Positions 24,804 through 33,232 of a DNA stretch of 64,000 nt are shown here, piece after piece. Position 1 is the stretch's first letter, and each line of letters opens with the position of its first letter. This stretch comes from JAATGI01 sp036510675 (GTDB lineage: Bacteria > Pseudomonadota > Alphaproteobacteria > ATCC43930 > CGMCC-115725): the NCBI GenBank assembly GCA_036510675.1, contig DATCDN010000124.1, positions 1-64,000 of the forward strand, in the 5' to 3' direction. The notes under the pieces are model-generated. The model was not told the origin of the DNA. It was given only the letters and a program-made list of their open reading frames with translations, and searched no databases. The translations under genes and the position numbers were made by a program.

Positions 24804-26312
24804 TCATCGGGTCCGCGTCAGCGGCGTCACATTGCCTGGAACCGGCGGCGGCGCGTTGCGGATTGGCACGGAGGGCTGAAGCGCGCGCTCCACCACCTGC
24901 AACAACGGCGCGACGTCCTGCATCAGATAGAAGGCCGCGCCGACCCGCACCGGATCGCCCGCGTAATAGCGCTCATATTGCACCATGCGCTGGGCGAATT
25001 GCGTGCCGGTGACATCCCATGCCAGCTTCGACAGGTGAATGCGCTGGCGCGCCTCGATGCCGGCGCCGCGATAATATCGCTCGATATCCTCGCCGATGTC
25101 CGAGGCGAGATCGGCCTCGGTCGGATTGATCAGCAATCCGCCCGCGCCCAGCACCTGAGTCACCTGAACCATGCGCTCATAGAATTTTGGGAAATGATAG
25201 CGCAACGCCTGGAGCGAATTGTAAGCCGGACGGATCGAGCCATGCCCGGTATCCTCGGCGTTGATCTCGGACAGCGCGATCGCCCCTTCGATCAGATGCA
25301 AATAGCCCAGCAATTCCCCTAGCTGCTCTTGCACATGGAGAAAAACATCGGTCTTCACCGATCGCGTGACCGCGATCGCCACGCCGGTGACGAATTGCGC
25401 CTTGGCCAGAGCGCGGATCGCCGATTGATGCCCGGTGTGATTGCGCAGGTTGGCCTGCACGATCAATTGATTGCCCAGGATGACATCGCCATGAAGGAAG
25501 ACGCGGTTCCAGGGAATCAGGACATCGTCAAATACCACCATGGCGTCGGGCTCCTCGAACCGCGCGCCCAGCGGATGGTCCCATTCCGATTGGCGGCCAT
25601 CATCGAATGGCTCGCGGCAGATGAGGCGAAGTCCGGGTGTGTCGAGCGGAATCCCGAAGGCAAGAATATAACGCTCGTCGCCGGTGCGGCTGCCGGGCGT
25701 CGGATAGACCAGCAACTCGTCCGCGATCGGCCCCTGCGTCGCCAGCATCTTGGCGCCGCGCACGATCAGCCCATTGGCGGTTTCATCGACCACGCCGAGA
25801 TGAACGAAGGCATCGCCCTGCTCATAGGACGCGCGCGAGCGGTCGGTCTGTGGGCTAACGATGGCGTGGGTCAGGAATAGATCGTTGTCGCGGCAGTATT
25901 TGTAATAGTCGATGACGTTCCGGGCGTAATCCTCGCCACCCCGCGAAAAGAACTCGGCGCTTTCGGCGAAGGACATCAGCGTCGTATTGAGAAAATCCGG
26001 CGACCGGCCGACCATGCCGAACGTCGCGTCGGCCCAGCGTTTGATGGCGTTGTGTCGCTTCGCGAGATCGTCGGCGTTTCGCGGCACCAGGAACGAGGTG
26101 CCGGCGAGCTGCCCCGTTTCCTCGCAACGATAGGTCATCTCCGCCAAGAATTGCGGATCGGTCTGGATATCGTAGAGCCGCGCGATCGCCTCGATGGGGC
26201 GGCGAAAGGCGGGGTCGTTGGTCACGTCCGCGACGCGACGGCCTTGAATCCAAACCTCGCGCGGATGTTGCTTCAACCCCGCGATATAGGCGGCTCCATC
26301 GCGAATGCCCAT
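24804..26312 (-). CDS. HpaB-family flavin-dependent monooxygenase (first)
   Basis: A 502-residue protein of the 4-hydroxyphenylacetate 3-hydroxylase/chlorophenol monooxygenase family, which uses reduced FAD from a separate reductase to ortho-hydroxylate phenols. Family landmarks are FLTHAIVSPQTDRS, GLIVRGAKMLATQGPIADE, FDDVLIPWNRVFLHGD and the C-terminal GLLINPTEADLASDIG. ATG 26312 (MGIRDGAAYIAGL) is preceded by AGAGGAAAT and sits 44 bases from the palindrome at 26356. It heads the minus-strand operon with the MhpB- and MhpD-like genes. No HpaC-like reductase gene is in the window. Confidence 0.9.
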   Translation of the reverse strand: MGIRDGAAYIAGLKQHPREVWIQGRRVADVTNDPAFRRPIEAIARLYDIQTDPQFLAEMTYRCEETGQLAGTSFLVPRNADDLAKRHNAIKRWADATFGMVGRSPDFLNTTLMSFAESAEFFSRGGEDYARNVIDYYKYCRDNDLFLTHAIVSPQTDRSRASYEQGDAFVHLGVVDETANGLIVRGAKMLATQGPIADELLVYPTPGSRTGDERYILAFGIPLDTPGLRLICREPFDDGRQSEWDHPLGARFEEPDAMVVFDDVLIPWNRVFLHGDVILGNQLIVQANLRNHTGHQSAIRALAKAQFVTGVAIAVTRSVKTDVFLHVQEQLGELLGYLHLIEGAIALSEINAEDTGHGSIRPAYNSLQALRYHFPKFYERMVQVTQVLGAGGLLINPTEADLASDIGEDIERYYRGAGIEARQRIHLSKLAWDVTGTQFAQRMVQYERYYAGDPVRVGAAFYLMQDVAPLLQVVERALQPSVPIRNAPPPVPGNVTPLTRTR

Positions 26313-26355
26313 ATTTCCTCTACCCTTCTCTTTGGTACAAGCGTCCCGCAACGGT

Positions 26356-26373
26356 TTACATGCTAGCATGTAA
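26356..26373. promoter_or_regulatory. Palindromic operator, copy 3 (GntR candidate)
   Basis: TTACATGCTAGCATGTAA is a perfect 18-bp palindrome containing the 14-bp core found at 22180 and nearly found at 23002. It lies 44 bases upstream of the first HpaB-family gene, in the gap between two divergent monooxygenase genes. Confidence 0.78.
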
Positions 26374-26412
26374 GAAGGCAGGGGTAAAGCATCGAGCGGA
26401 TCGCACCAGCTG

Positions 26413-26452
26413 TTGACACGCCCTCTCATAGCACATTACGCTATTCAGAATA
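26413..26452 (+). promoter_or_regulatory. Candidate promoter and palindrome of the plus-strand HpaB operon
   Basis: TTGACA at 26413-26418 is followed after 18 bases by TACGCT, a partial -10 match, and then by the palindrome TATTCAGAATA at 26442-26452. CATTACG occurs on both sides of it. This would drive the second HpaB-family gene at 26481 and may be controlled separately from the GntR site. Confidence 0.3.
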
Positions 26453-26480
26453 CATTACGAATAATGACGAGGGACGTTGT

Positions 26481-27977
26481 ATGCCTGCACGCAACGGCAA
26501 GAGCTATATCGAGGGGTTGCGGGACGGCCGCGAAGTGTGGCTGAACGGCAAGAAAGTCCGCGACGTCACCGAAGAACCTCAGCTCCGGCCGGTGATCGAC
26601 GCGACGGCGCGGCTCTACGATCTCCAGCACGATCCGGAATATCGCGACATCCTGACGGTCGAGAGTCCCGAGCTTGGCGAGCGGATCGGCCGCACTTATC
26701 AGGCGCCCAAGACCTTGTCCGATCTGGTGATGCGCCGCCGGACGACGACGCTCTGGATGGAGCAGTCCTGCGGCTTCCTGGGCCGCGCGCCCGATTTCCT
26801 CAACACCATGATCACGGCGATGAAGGAGAAGAGCTCCTTTTTCGCGCAGCAATCGGCCGAGCGGCAGGCGGCGATGGATTCGTATTATGCCCATGCCGCG
26901 AGCCGCGATCTGTTCCTGACCCACGCGCTGCACGATCCGCAGACCGACCGGAGCAAGCGGCGCTCGCAGCAGCCCGACCCGGGCATCTGCCTCCATGTCG
27001 TCGAGGAGAACAGACGGGGCATCGTGGTCAGCGGCGCCAAGGTGGTGGCGACCGGCGCCGCCTATGCCGACGAGATATTGCTGTGGCCGGCGGTGCCGAA
27101 TTTCGGCCCCGGCGACGAGCCCTATGCCCTTGCCTGTGTCATTCCGATCAACGCGCCCGGCCTCAAAATCCTGTGCCGGCCATCCTTTACCCATGTCGGC
27201 CGGACCGACGACTATCCGCTATCGTCGCGGTTCGATGAGATGGACTCCGTCATCGTCTTCGATCGCGTCCTCGTGCCGTGGGACCGGGTGTTTCTTCATG
27301 GCGACCGCGAGCTGATCACCAAGCTCTATGCCGGATGCCGCATCCGCGAGCTGACGGCGCACCAGACCAACACACGGCTTCAGGTCAAGCTCGAGTTCCT
27401 CTATGCCTTGCTGGTCCGCATGGCGGAATCGATCGGCGTCGAAAAGAACCTCCTGGTTGGCATCTCGCTCGGCGAAGCAGCCTCCTATATCGAGATCATC
27501 CGCGCCTGCGTTCTCGCCAGCGAATATCAGGCGGAGGTCGATCCCGATAATGGCGTGCTCTATCCGGACTTCTCGTCGCTGGTTCTGGGGCGCCTGATGG
27601 GGCCTCGGCTCTATCCCGAATTCATTCACAAGATACGCCGGCTCGGCTCGAGCGGACTGATGCAGGTGCCGCATTCCCTGGCCGACCTCGATTCCCCGCT
27701 GGGTCCCGAGCTCGAGCGTTATTATCGGGGTGCCCAGCTATCGGCGCGCGAAAAGATTCTGCTGGCGCGGTGCGCGTGGGATATTTGCGGCTCCGATTTC
27801 GGCTCGCGGCATTCCCTCTACGAACTCTTTTACGGCGGCGACCCCGATCAGAATTTCGAGCGGATGCAGCGCGAATATCCGCGCAAGGCCGAGCATCTGA
27901 AAAAATTCGATCGGTTCTTCAACGCGCTGCTGCGGGAGACACAAGCCCCGACGCCAGCATTGGTTCCCGGCGAGTAA
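26481..27977 (+). CDS. HpaB-family flavin-dependent monooxygenase (second)
   Basis: A 498-residue paralogue of the protein encoded divergently at 24804-26312; both open with a YIxGL-xxxREVW pattern and share DLFLTHALHDPQTDRSK, VFDRVLVPWDRVFLHGD and LERYYRGAQLSAREKILLARCAWDICG. Alignable differences run through the whole length, so they are old duplicates. It would hydroxylate a phenolic substrate with reduced FAD from an unlinked reductase. GAGGGA precedes ATG 26481. A second FAD monooxygenase gene follows by 8 bp, then a binding protein, so this is the first gene of the plus-strand operon. Confidence 0.9.
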   Translation: MPARNGKSYIEGLRDGREVWLNGKKVRDVTEEPQLRPVIDATARLYDLQHDPEYRDILTVESPELGERIGRTYQAPKTLSDLVMRRRTTTLWMEQSCGFLGRAPDFLNTMITAMKEKSSFFAQQSAERQAAMDSYYAHAASRDLFLTHALHDPQTDRSKRRSQQPDPGICLHVVEENRRGIVVSGAKVVATGAAYADEILLWPAVPNFGPGDEPYALACVIPINAPGLKILCRPSFTHVGRTDDYPLSSRFDEMDSVIVFDRVLVPWDRVFLHGDRELITKLYAGCRIRELTAHQTNTRLQVKLEFLYALLVRMAESIGVEKNLLVGISLGEAASYIEIIRACVLASEYQAEVDPDNGVLYPDFSSLVLGRLMGPRLYPEFIHKIRRLGSSGLMQVPHSLADLDSPLGPELERYYRGAQLSAREKILLARCAWDICGSDFGSRHSLYELFYGGDPDQNFERMQREYPRKAEHLKKFDRFFNALLRETQAPTPALVPGE

Positions 27978-27985
27978 ACCCGATC

Positions 27986-29212
27986 ATGGCCCGACGGCCT
28001 AAAGTCGCGATCGTCGGGGCCGGGCTGGGCGGCCTCGCCGCCGCCGCCGCCTTGACCCAACGCGGCTTCGAGGTCGCTGTTTATGAGCGCGCGGCGGAGC
28101 TGGGCGAAATCGGCGCCGGCATCGCCCTCTCGCCCAATGTGTTGCGGACTCTGCGCTATCTCGGTCTCGACGAGGCGGTGCTGGCCGACGCGTTTCGGCC
28201 GCGCGACCATGTCTTTCGCAGCTGGAAGAGCGGCCGATCCCTCCTCCAGGCCCGCGTCCAAGGCACCTATGAGCAGTTTTTCGGCGCGCCGATGTGCAAT
28301 ATCCATCGCGCCGACTTGCATCGCATCCTGCGCGAGGCGGTGCCCGCCGCCGCGATCCACCTCAAGGCCGAGGCGGTCGGGACCGAACAGACGGCGGACG
28401 GGGCGGCGATCCATTTCCGCGACGGAACCTCGGTGGAGGCGGATATCGTGGTCGGCGCGGACGGTATCCGCTCCAATATCCGGCAGAATCTGTTCGGCGC
28501 CGACACGCCCGACTTTACCGGGAATGTCGCCTGGCGCTTCACCGTGCCGACCGACGCGCTGCCGGAAGGGTTCATCCGGCCCGCGGTCAGCAACTGGCTC
28601 GGGCCGGGCGGCCATGTCGTCCATTATTATGTCCGCCGCGGCCAATTGGTGAACGTCGTCGCCATCCATGAGACCGCGGAATGGACCGAGGAATCATGGG
28701 CCTTGCGCGGCGATAAGCGGGACCTGATGACCGCGTTCGCCGGCTGGAACGAGGCGCTGTTTCAGCTCTTCGACAAGGCCGATCTGTGTTTCAAATGGGG
28801 CCTGTTCGATCACGCACCGCTCGCGACATGGCGGGTCGGCCGCGTCGCGTTGCTAGGAGACGCCGCGCACGCCATGCTGCCGTTTCTGGGGCAAGGCGCG
28901 GCGATGGCAATCGAGGATGGCGCGGCCCTCGCCTATCTCCTCGCCGATTGCCCGGATGAGCCGACCCTTGCCTTGCGCCGCTATCAGGACATGCGCCTGC
29001 CGCGAACGCGGCGGGCGCAGCTCGGCTCTCGCGCCCGCGCGGCGGAGAATCATCTTAAATCGCCGACGGCGCGCTTGCGCCGCGATGCCGGCTTTCGCCT
29101 GCGCCAATGGCTACGGCCGAACGGGACGCTGCATCGCGCCGAATGGCTCTATCGCTATGACGTCAGGGCGGAATGCGCCGCGATGCGTCGTGACGCCGGC
29201 GGCGACGATTGA
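27986..29212 (+). CDS. FAD-dependent monooxygenase (salicylate / 3-hydroxybenzoate hydroxylase type)
   Basis: The 408-residue flavoprotein has the N-terminal dinucleotide motif VGAGLGG (residues 10-16), the DG motif GADGIRSNIR, and the second FAD motif LGDAAHAMLPFLGQGAAMAIEDG near residue 290. These single-component group A enzymes take electrons from NAD(P)H and hydroxylate activated aromatic acids. ATG 27986 begins eight bases after the preceding stop and starts directly at the fold. It belongs to the plus-strand operon and could prepare a substrate before ring cleavage. Confidence 0.9.
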   Translation: MARRPKVAIVGAGLGGLAAAAALTQRGFEVAVYERAAELGEIGAGIALSPNVLRTLRYLGLDEAVLADAFRPRDHVFRSWKSGRSLLQARVQGTYEQFFGAPMCNIHRADLHRILREAVPAAAIHLKAEAVGTEQTADGAAIHFRDGTSVEADIVVGADGIRSNIRQNLFGADTPDFTGNVAWRFTVPTDALPEGFIRPAVSNWLGPGGHVVHYYVRRGQLVNVVAIHETAEWTEESWALRGDKRDLMTAFAGWNEALFQLFDKADLCFKWGLFDHAPLATWRVGRVALLGDAAHAMLPFLGQGAAMAIEDGAALAYLLADCPDEPTLALRRYQDMRLPRTRRAQLGSRARAAENHLKSPTARLRRDAGFRLRQWLRPNGTLHRAEWLYRYDVRAECAAMRRDAGGDD

Positions 29213-29238
29213 CAGGATTTGCCGTGTATTCTAAAATA

Positions 29239-29252
29239 TGGAATGCATTCCA
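29239..29252. promoter_or_regulatory. Palindrome upstream of the third binding protein
   Basis: TGGAATGCATTCCA is a perfect 14-bp palindrome in the 143-bp gap ahead of the binding-protein gene at 29356, preceded by the A/T-rich GTATTCTAAAATA. It differs from the GntR-type site and may be an operator for one of the IclR proteins. Confidence 0.4.
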
Positions 29253-29355
29253 CTTTCACTACGCGCCGCCGAATGACAGGATTCGCGGCCGATGACGATT
29301 GGCGAGGCGTGGCGCGTGCCATCATCGTCATCGCGGACAAAAAATGGGAGGTCTC

Positions 29356-30516
29356 ATGACAAAAAAGATCAATACATGGCTCGTCGCGGCAAGCGCCGCT
29401 TTTCTCGGCTGCGCGTCGCTGGCGCTGGCACCGCCGGCCTCCGCGCAGATCAAGATCGGCCTCGACATGGCGCTGACCGGACCGACCGCCACGGTCATTC
29501 TGCCGCACCAGCGCGTCTGGAGTGTCGTGCCGAAGGAAATGGCCGGCGTGAAGGCGAGCTATCCGCTGTTCGACGATCACGGCGACCCGACGCTCGCGGT
29601 GCAGCTGGTGCGCCGGCTGATCTCCGAAGACAAGGTGGACGCCATCGTTTCGGCCGGAACGATTCCGATTTGCGCCGCCACCGCGCGGCTGGCGGTCGAT
29701 TCCAAGACGCCGGTGATCTGCGCCGCGCCGGTGGTCGTGCATGGCGAGGAATTCCGCTGGATGTTCACGGCCGCGCCGGCCGCCATCGTGATCATGAAGC
29801 CGGCCGTCGATCATATGAAGGCCCAGGGCGCGCATACGATCGGCTATCTCGGGTTTTCCGACAGCCTCGGCGATGTCCATCTCGCCGGGCTGAAGGCGCT
29901 GGCGGCGCAGGATGGCATGAAGGTGGTAGCCGAGGAGCGCTTCGACCGGACCGCGACCTCCATCACCGGTCAGGCGCTACATATCATTTCGGCGAAGCCC
30001 GATGCGGTGTTCATCGGCGCGTCGGGTACGCCCGCCGCCTTCGCCCAGAAGTCGCTCGTCTCGCTTGGCTATAAGGGGCCGGTCTATCACACCAACGCGA
30101 TCTTCACTCCGGCCTTCACCCGGGTCGGCGGCAAGAATGTTCAGGGCGCCTATGCGCTCTCCAGCCCGTTCTATGTCGTGGACCAATTGCCGGATTCCAA
30201 CATCGACAAGCCGATCGGATTGAAGCTGAAAAAACTGTGGGACGCCAATTTTCCCGGCGCCGATCCGGGGGCCAGCGCGGCCTATGCCTACGATTCCTAC
30301 CTGATGCTCAACGCGGCGGCGGCGCAGGCGATCAAGGTCGCAAAGCCCGGCACGGTCGAGTTCCGCATCGCGCTTCGCGACGGTCTCGAACATCTCAAGG
30401 AACTTGTCGGCGCCAGCGCGGTATTCAACACGACCCCGACGGACCATAACGGTGCCGATAGTCGCTCCGCCATCCTGGTTCAGCTTCACGGAAACGACTG
30501 GAAGGTCGTGCAATGA
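29356..30516 (+). CDS. Periplasmic solute-binding protein, LivK type (third of three)
   Basis: The 386-residue product has a signal peptide (KKINTWLVAASAAFLGCASLALA, cleavage near ASAQI) and a type I periplasmic binding fold starting IKIGLDMALTGPTATV. It is the only one of the three binding proteins that lies in the same gene run as the permease and ATPase genes (33.2-36.8 kb), so it is the likely primary partner. GGGAGGT precedes ATG 29356. The ligand is inferred to be an aromatic acid because of the neighbouring hydroxylases. Confidence 0.9.
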   Translation: MTKKINTWLVAASAAFLGCASLALAPPASAQIKIGLDMALTGPTATVILPHQRVWSVVPKEMAGVKASYPLFDDHGDPTLAVQLVRRLISEDKVDAIVSAGTIPICAATARLAVDSKTPVICAAPVVVHGEEFRWMFTAAPAAIVIMKPAVDHMKAQGAHTIGYLGFSDSLGDVHLAGLKALAAQDGMKVVAEERFDRTATSITGQALHIISAKPDAVFIGASGTPAAFAQKSLVSLGYKGPVYHTNAIFTPAFTRVGGKNVQGAYALSSPFYVVDQLPDSNIDKPIGLKLKKLWDANFPGADPGASAAYAYDSYLMLNAAAAQAIKVAKPGTVEFRIALRDGLEHLKELVGASAVFNTTPTDHNGADSRSAILVQLHGNDWKVVQ

Positions 30517-30557
30517 AACGCGGGGGAACCAGGGAGCGAGACGGGAGGGGGTAACCG

Positions 30558-32249
30558 ATGACAGCAGAATCGCGCCCTCCGGCGAAGCGCCATTCCGTCA
30601 TCATCGTGGGCGGCGGGCCGATTGGATTGTGCCTTGCCGCCGATCTTGGATCGCGTGGCGTCGATTGCGTGCTGCTGGAGCAGACCGACAATCATACGCG
30701 GTCGGCGCGGATCATGCAGATCGCCGTCTCCACGATGGAAATCTGCCGCCGCTTCGGCATCGCGGAGAAGGTGAAGAATTGGGGGTTTCCGAGGGACTAC
30801 CCCTGGGACAATGTCTGGATGACGAGCCTTAACGGCTATGAGCTGGGTCGCGTGAAGATGGCGTCACTCGCGGAGACTCGGGCGTCGCCCTTCAGTCCCG
30901 AATTCCAGTGCCATTGTCCGCAGACCTGGTTTGAGCCGATCTTGCGCGACGCGGCGATGTCGTATCCCTCGGCGACATTCCGCTTCCACACCCGGCTTGA
31001 CAGTTTCGTCCAGGACGGTGACGGCGTGCGCGCGACCGTGACCGACCTCGCCGCCGGCACGACGGAAGAGATCGCGGCCGACTATCTCGTCGGCTGCGAC
31101 GGCTATTCCAGCAGCGTCCGTCAGGCGCTGGGCATTCGGATGCGCGGTCTCGAATTCATCGATCACTCGCTCAGTATCGAATTTCTCACACCCGATCTGC
31201 CCGGTCTTCATAACAAGGGCAAGGCGCTGCGTTATGTCTGCATCGGCCCGGAAGGCACCTGGGCCTCGCTGATGGCGGTCAATGGCCGCGATCGCTGGCG
31301 CGTCCTGCTTTACGGGCTCAACGAGGACCCGGAAGCCGTCGACGCCGCCGCGGTGGTGCGCCGCATCTGCGGACGCGACTTCGATTTCACCATCGAGTCG
31401 GCGAAACCGTGGGAGCGTCGCGCGGTGATCGCCGACCGCTTTCAGGATGGGCGCGTCTTCATCGCCGGCGATGCCGCGCATACCCATTTGCCGAATGGCG
31501 GGTTCGGCATGAACACCGGCCTGGGCGATGCGATCAATCTCGGCTGGAAGCTCGCCGCCGTGGTCGAGGGCTGGGCGGCGCCGCACCTGCTCGACAGTTA
31601 TGATATCGAGCGCCGGCCGATCTGCCATCGCGTGATGGACGAGGCGATGACCGAATTCCACCGCTTCACCGGCAGCCCCAGCAACCCGCATATCGACGCG
31701 CCCACCAAGCAGGGCGCGCGGGTGCGCCAGACAATCGGCGACCAGATCCAAAGCGCCTATGAGAAGGCACGTGGCTGGGATCGGTTGGGCATCTATCTCG
31801 GTCATATCTATTGCCCGTCGCCGATCGTGGTCGATGACGGAACGGCGCTGCCGCCCGACGATACCTATGGCTACGCACCGAGCGCCCATCCCGGCGCCCG
31901 CGCGCCGCATGCCTGGCTGGATGACGGCCGCTCGCTACTCGATCTGTTCGGCCAGACCTATGTCCTGCTGCGCCTCGGCGCCAATCCGCCCGACGCGCCG
32001 GCGCTGAAGGCGGCGGCGGCAGCGCGCGGGGTCACGCTCGCGGTGCATGAGGTCGCCTCGGACGAGGTCGCGGCGCTTTACGGCTGCACGCTGGTCCTGG
32101 TACGCCCCGACGGCCATGTCGCGTGGCGCGGCGATGCCGATCCCGGCAACGCGCTCGCCATCATCGACCGCATCCGCGGCGCGGGCATCGCCGCCGCCGC
32201 GCGGGTCGCGCTCGCCGCCGGCGAAGAGCATCTCGTTCCGGCGCAATAA
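30558..32249 (+). CDS. FAD-dependent hydroxylase, MhpA/phenol-hydroxylase type
   Basis: A 563-residue flavoprotein with N-terminal GGGPIGLCLAADLGSRG, the DG motif VGCDGYSSSVR and the motif GDAAHTHLPNGGFGMNTG followed by LGDAINLGWKLA. The last 180 residues include the thioredoxin-like C-terminal domain typical of phenol and 3-(3-hydroxyphenyl)propionate hydroxylases (ending with VRPDGHVAWRGD). It would ortho-hydroxylate a monohydroxylated aromatic acid to a catechol. It sits 41 bp after the binding-protein gene, with purine-rich GGGAGGGGG close to its ATG. Confidence 0.9.
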   Translation: MTAESRPPAKRHSVIIVGGGPIGLCLAADLGSRGVDCVLLEQTDNHTRSARIMQIAVSTMEICRRFGIAEKVKNWGFPRDYPWDNVWMTSLNGYELGRVKMASLAETRASPFSPEFQCHCPQTWFEPILRDAAMSYPSATFRFHTRLDSFVQDGDGVRATVTDLAAGTTEEIAADYLVGCDGYSSSVRQALGIRMRGLEFIDHSLSIEFLTPDLPGLHNKGKALRYVCIGPEGTWASLMAVNGRDRWRVLLYGLNEDPEAVDAAAVVRRICGRDFDFTIESAKPWERRAVIADRFQDGRVFIAGDAAHTHLPNGGFGMNTGLGDAINLGWKLAAVVEGWAAPHLLDSYDIERRPICHRVMDEAMTEFHRFTGSPSNPHIDAPTKQGARVRQTIGDQIQSAYEKARGWDRLGIYLGHIYCPSPIVVDDGTALPPDDTYGYAPSAHPGARAPHAWLDDGRSLLDLFGQTYVLLRLGANPPDAPALKAAAAARGVTLAVHEVASDEVAALYGCTLVLVRPDGHVAWRGDADPGNALAIIDRIRGAGIAAAARVALAAGEEHLVPAQ

Positions 32250-32275
32250 CCCGTGGCGGAATAAGGGACGCGGCG

Positions 32276-33187
32276 ATGACGATCGAGATAATCGACTCCC
32301 ATCAGCATTTCTGGCACTCGGCCCTGGTTCCCATTCCATGGCTTTCGGCCCCGGCCGCGTCGTTCGGCGATCCGTCCGCGCTGAAGCGCATCTATACTCC
32401 AGCCGACTATCGCCGCGATGCCGGCGCGCTCAACATTGTCGGCACGGTCCATGTCGAGCCCGGCGCGCGTCCCGAGGATGGGATGCTGGAGACGGCCTGG
32501 CTGACCGGCTTGTCCGATGGCGGCGGCCTGCCCTCGGCGGTGGTCGCCTATGCCGATGTGACGGCGCCCGATCTCGCGGCGAAGCTGGCCGATCTGGCAC
32601 GCTCGCCGCTGCTGCGCGGCGTGCGCATGCGCCTCAATTTCGACGAGGCGTCGGGCCGGCGGATGACGCGCTCCGACCATGTGATGGAAGACGAGGATTT
32701 TCGCCGAGGCCTGCGGCAGGTCGCTGCCCATGGCCTCGTCTTCAACCTCAGCGTCTTCGCCCCGCAACTGGCGATGGCGGCACGGCTGGCGACAGCGATG
32801 CCGGAGGTGACGCTGGTGCTGGAACATGTCGGCTGGCCGATCGCCACCGACCAAGACGGGTTTCGCGCCTGGCGCGCGGGCATGGCGGCGCTCGCCGATT
32901 GTGCCAATGTCTTCGTCAAGGTCTCGGGCTTCTGGGCGATCGATCGTGCCTGGCGGCCCGAAATGATCGAGCCTTGGGCGAAGGAGACCTTCGCGCTGTT
33001 CGGCTTCCGCCGCTGTCTCTTCGGCAGCAACCTGCCGATCGAGCAATTGATGTGCCCGTTGCCGCGCCAGGTCGATATCCTGTCCAGCTTTCTCGATGGC
33101 GCATCCGCCGGCGACCGGGCCGATTTCTTTGCCGCGAATGCGCGACGCGTCTATCGGTTGCCCGCCAGCGGCGGCGACGCGCGCTAG
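32276..33187 (+). CDS. Amidohydrolase-2 family metal-dependent hydrolase
   Basis: A 303-residue TIM-barrel protein whose N-terminal IDSHQHFW carries the HxH-type metal motif, followed by LEHVGWP and FGSNLPIE near the C-terminus, as in the amidohydrolase-2 group of lactonases and decarboxylases. In aromatic pathways such proteins hydrolyse lactones (for example 2-pyrone-4,6-dicarboxylate) or decarboxylate aromatic acids. It follows the MhpA-like gene by 26 bp and precedes livH. The frame is open to 32123, but ATG 32276 starts the domain. Confidence 0.85.
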   Translation: MTIEIIDSHQHFWHSALVPIPWLSAPAASFGDPSALKRIYTPADYRRDAGALNIVGTVHVEPGARPEDGMLETAWLTGLSDGGGLPSAVVAYADVTAPDLAAKLADLARSPLLRGVRMRLNFDEASGRRMTRSDHVMEDEDFRRGLRQVAAHGLVFNLSVFAPQLAMAARLATAMPEVTLVLEHVGWPIATDQDGFRAWRAGMAALADCANVFVKVSGFWAIDRAWRPEMIEPWAKETFALFGFRRCLFGSNLPIEQLMCPLPRQVDILSSFLDGASAGDRADFFAANARRVYRLPASGGDAR

Positions 33188-33232
33188 CCGCAAGCCCATG
33201 CAACCATCCGCCGGCATCCGCTCAAGGTTACC

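Noticed and set aside
24804..27977. 4-hydroxybutyryl-CoA dehydratase identity for the HpaB-family proteins
   Set aside because: The Cys and His residues that hold the iron-sulfur cluster in the dehydratase are not evident, and the neighbours are aromatic-pathway genes.
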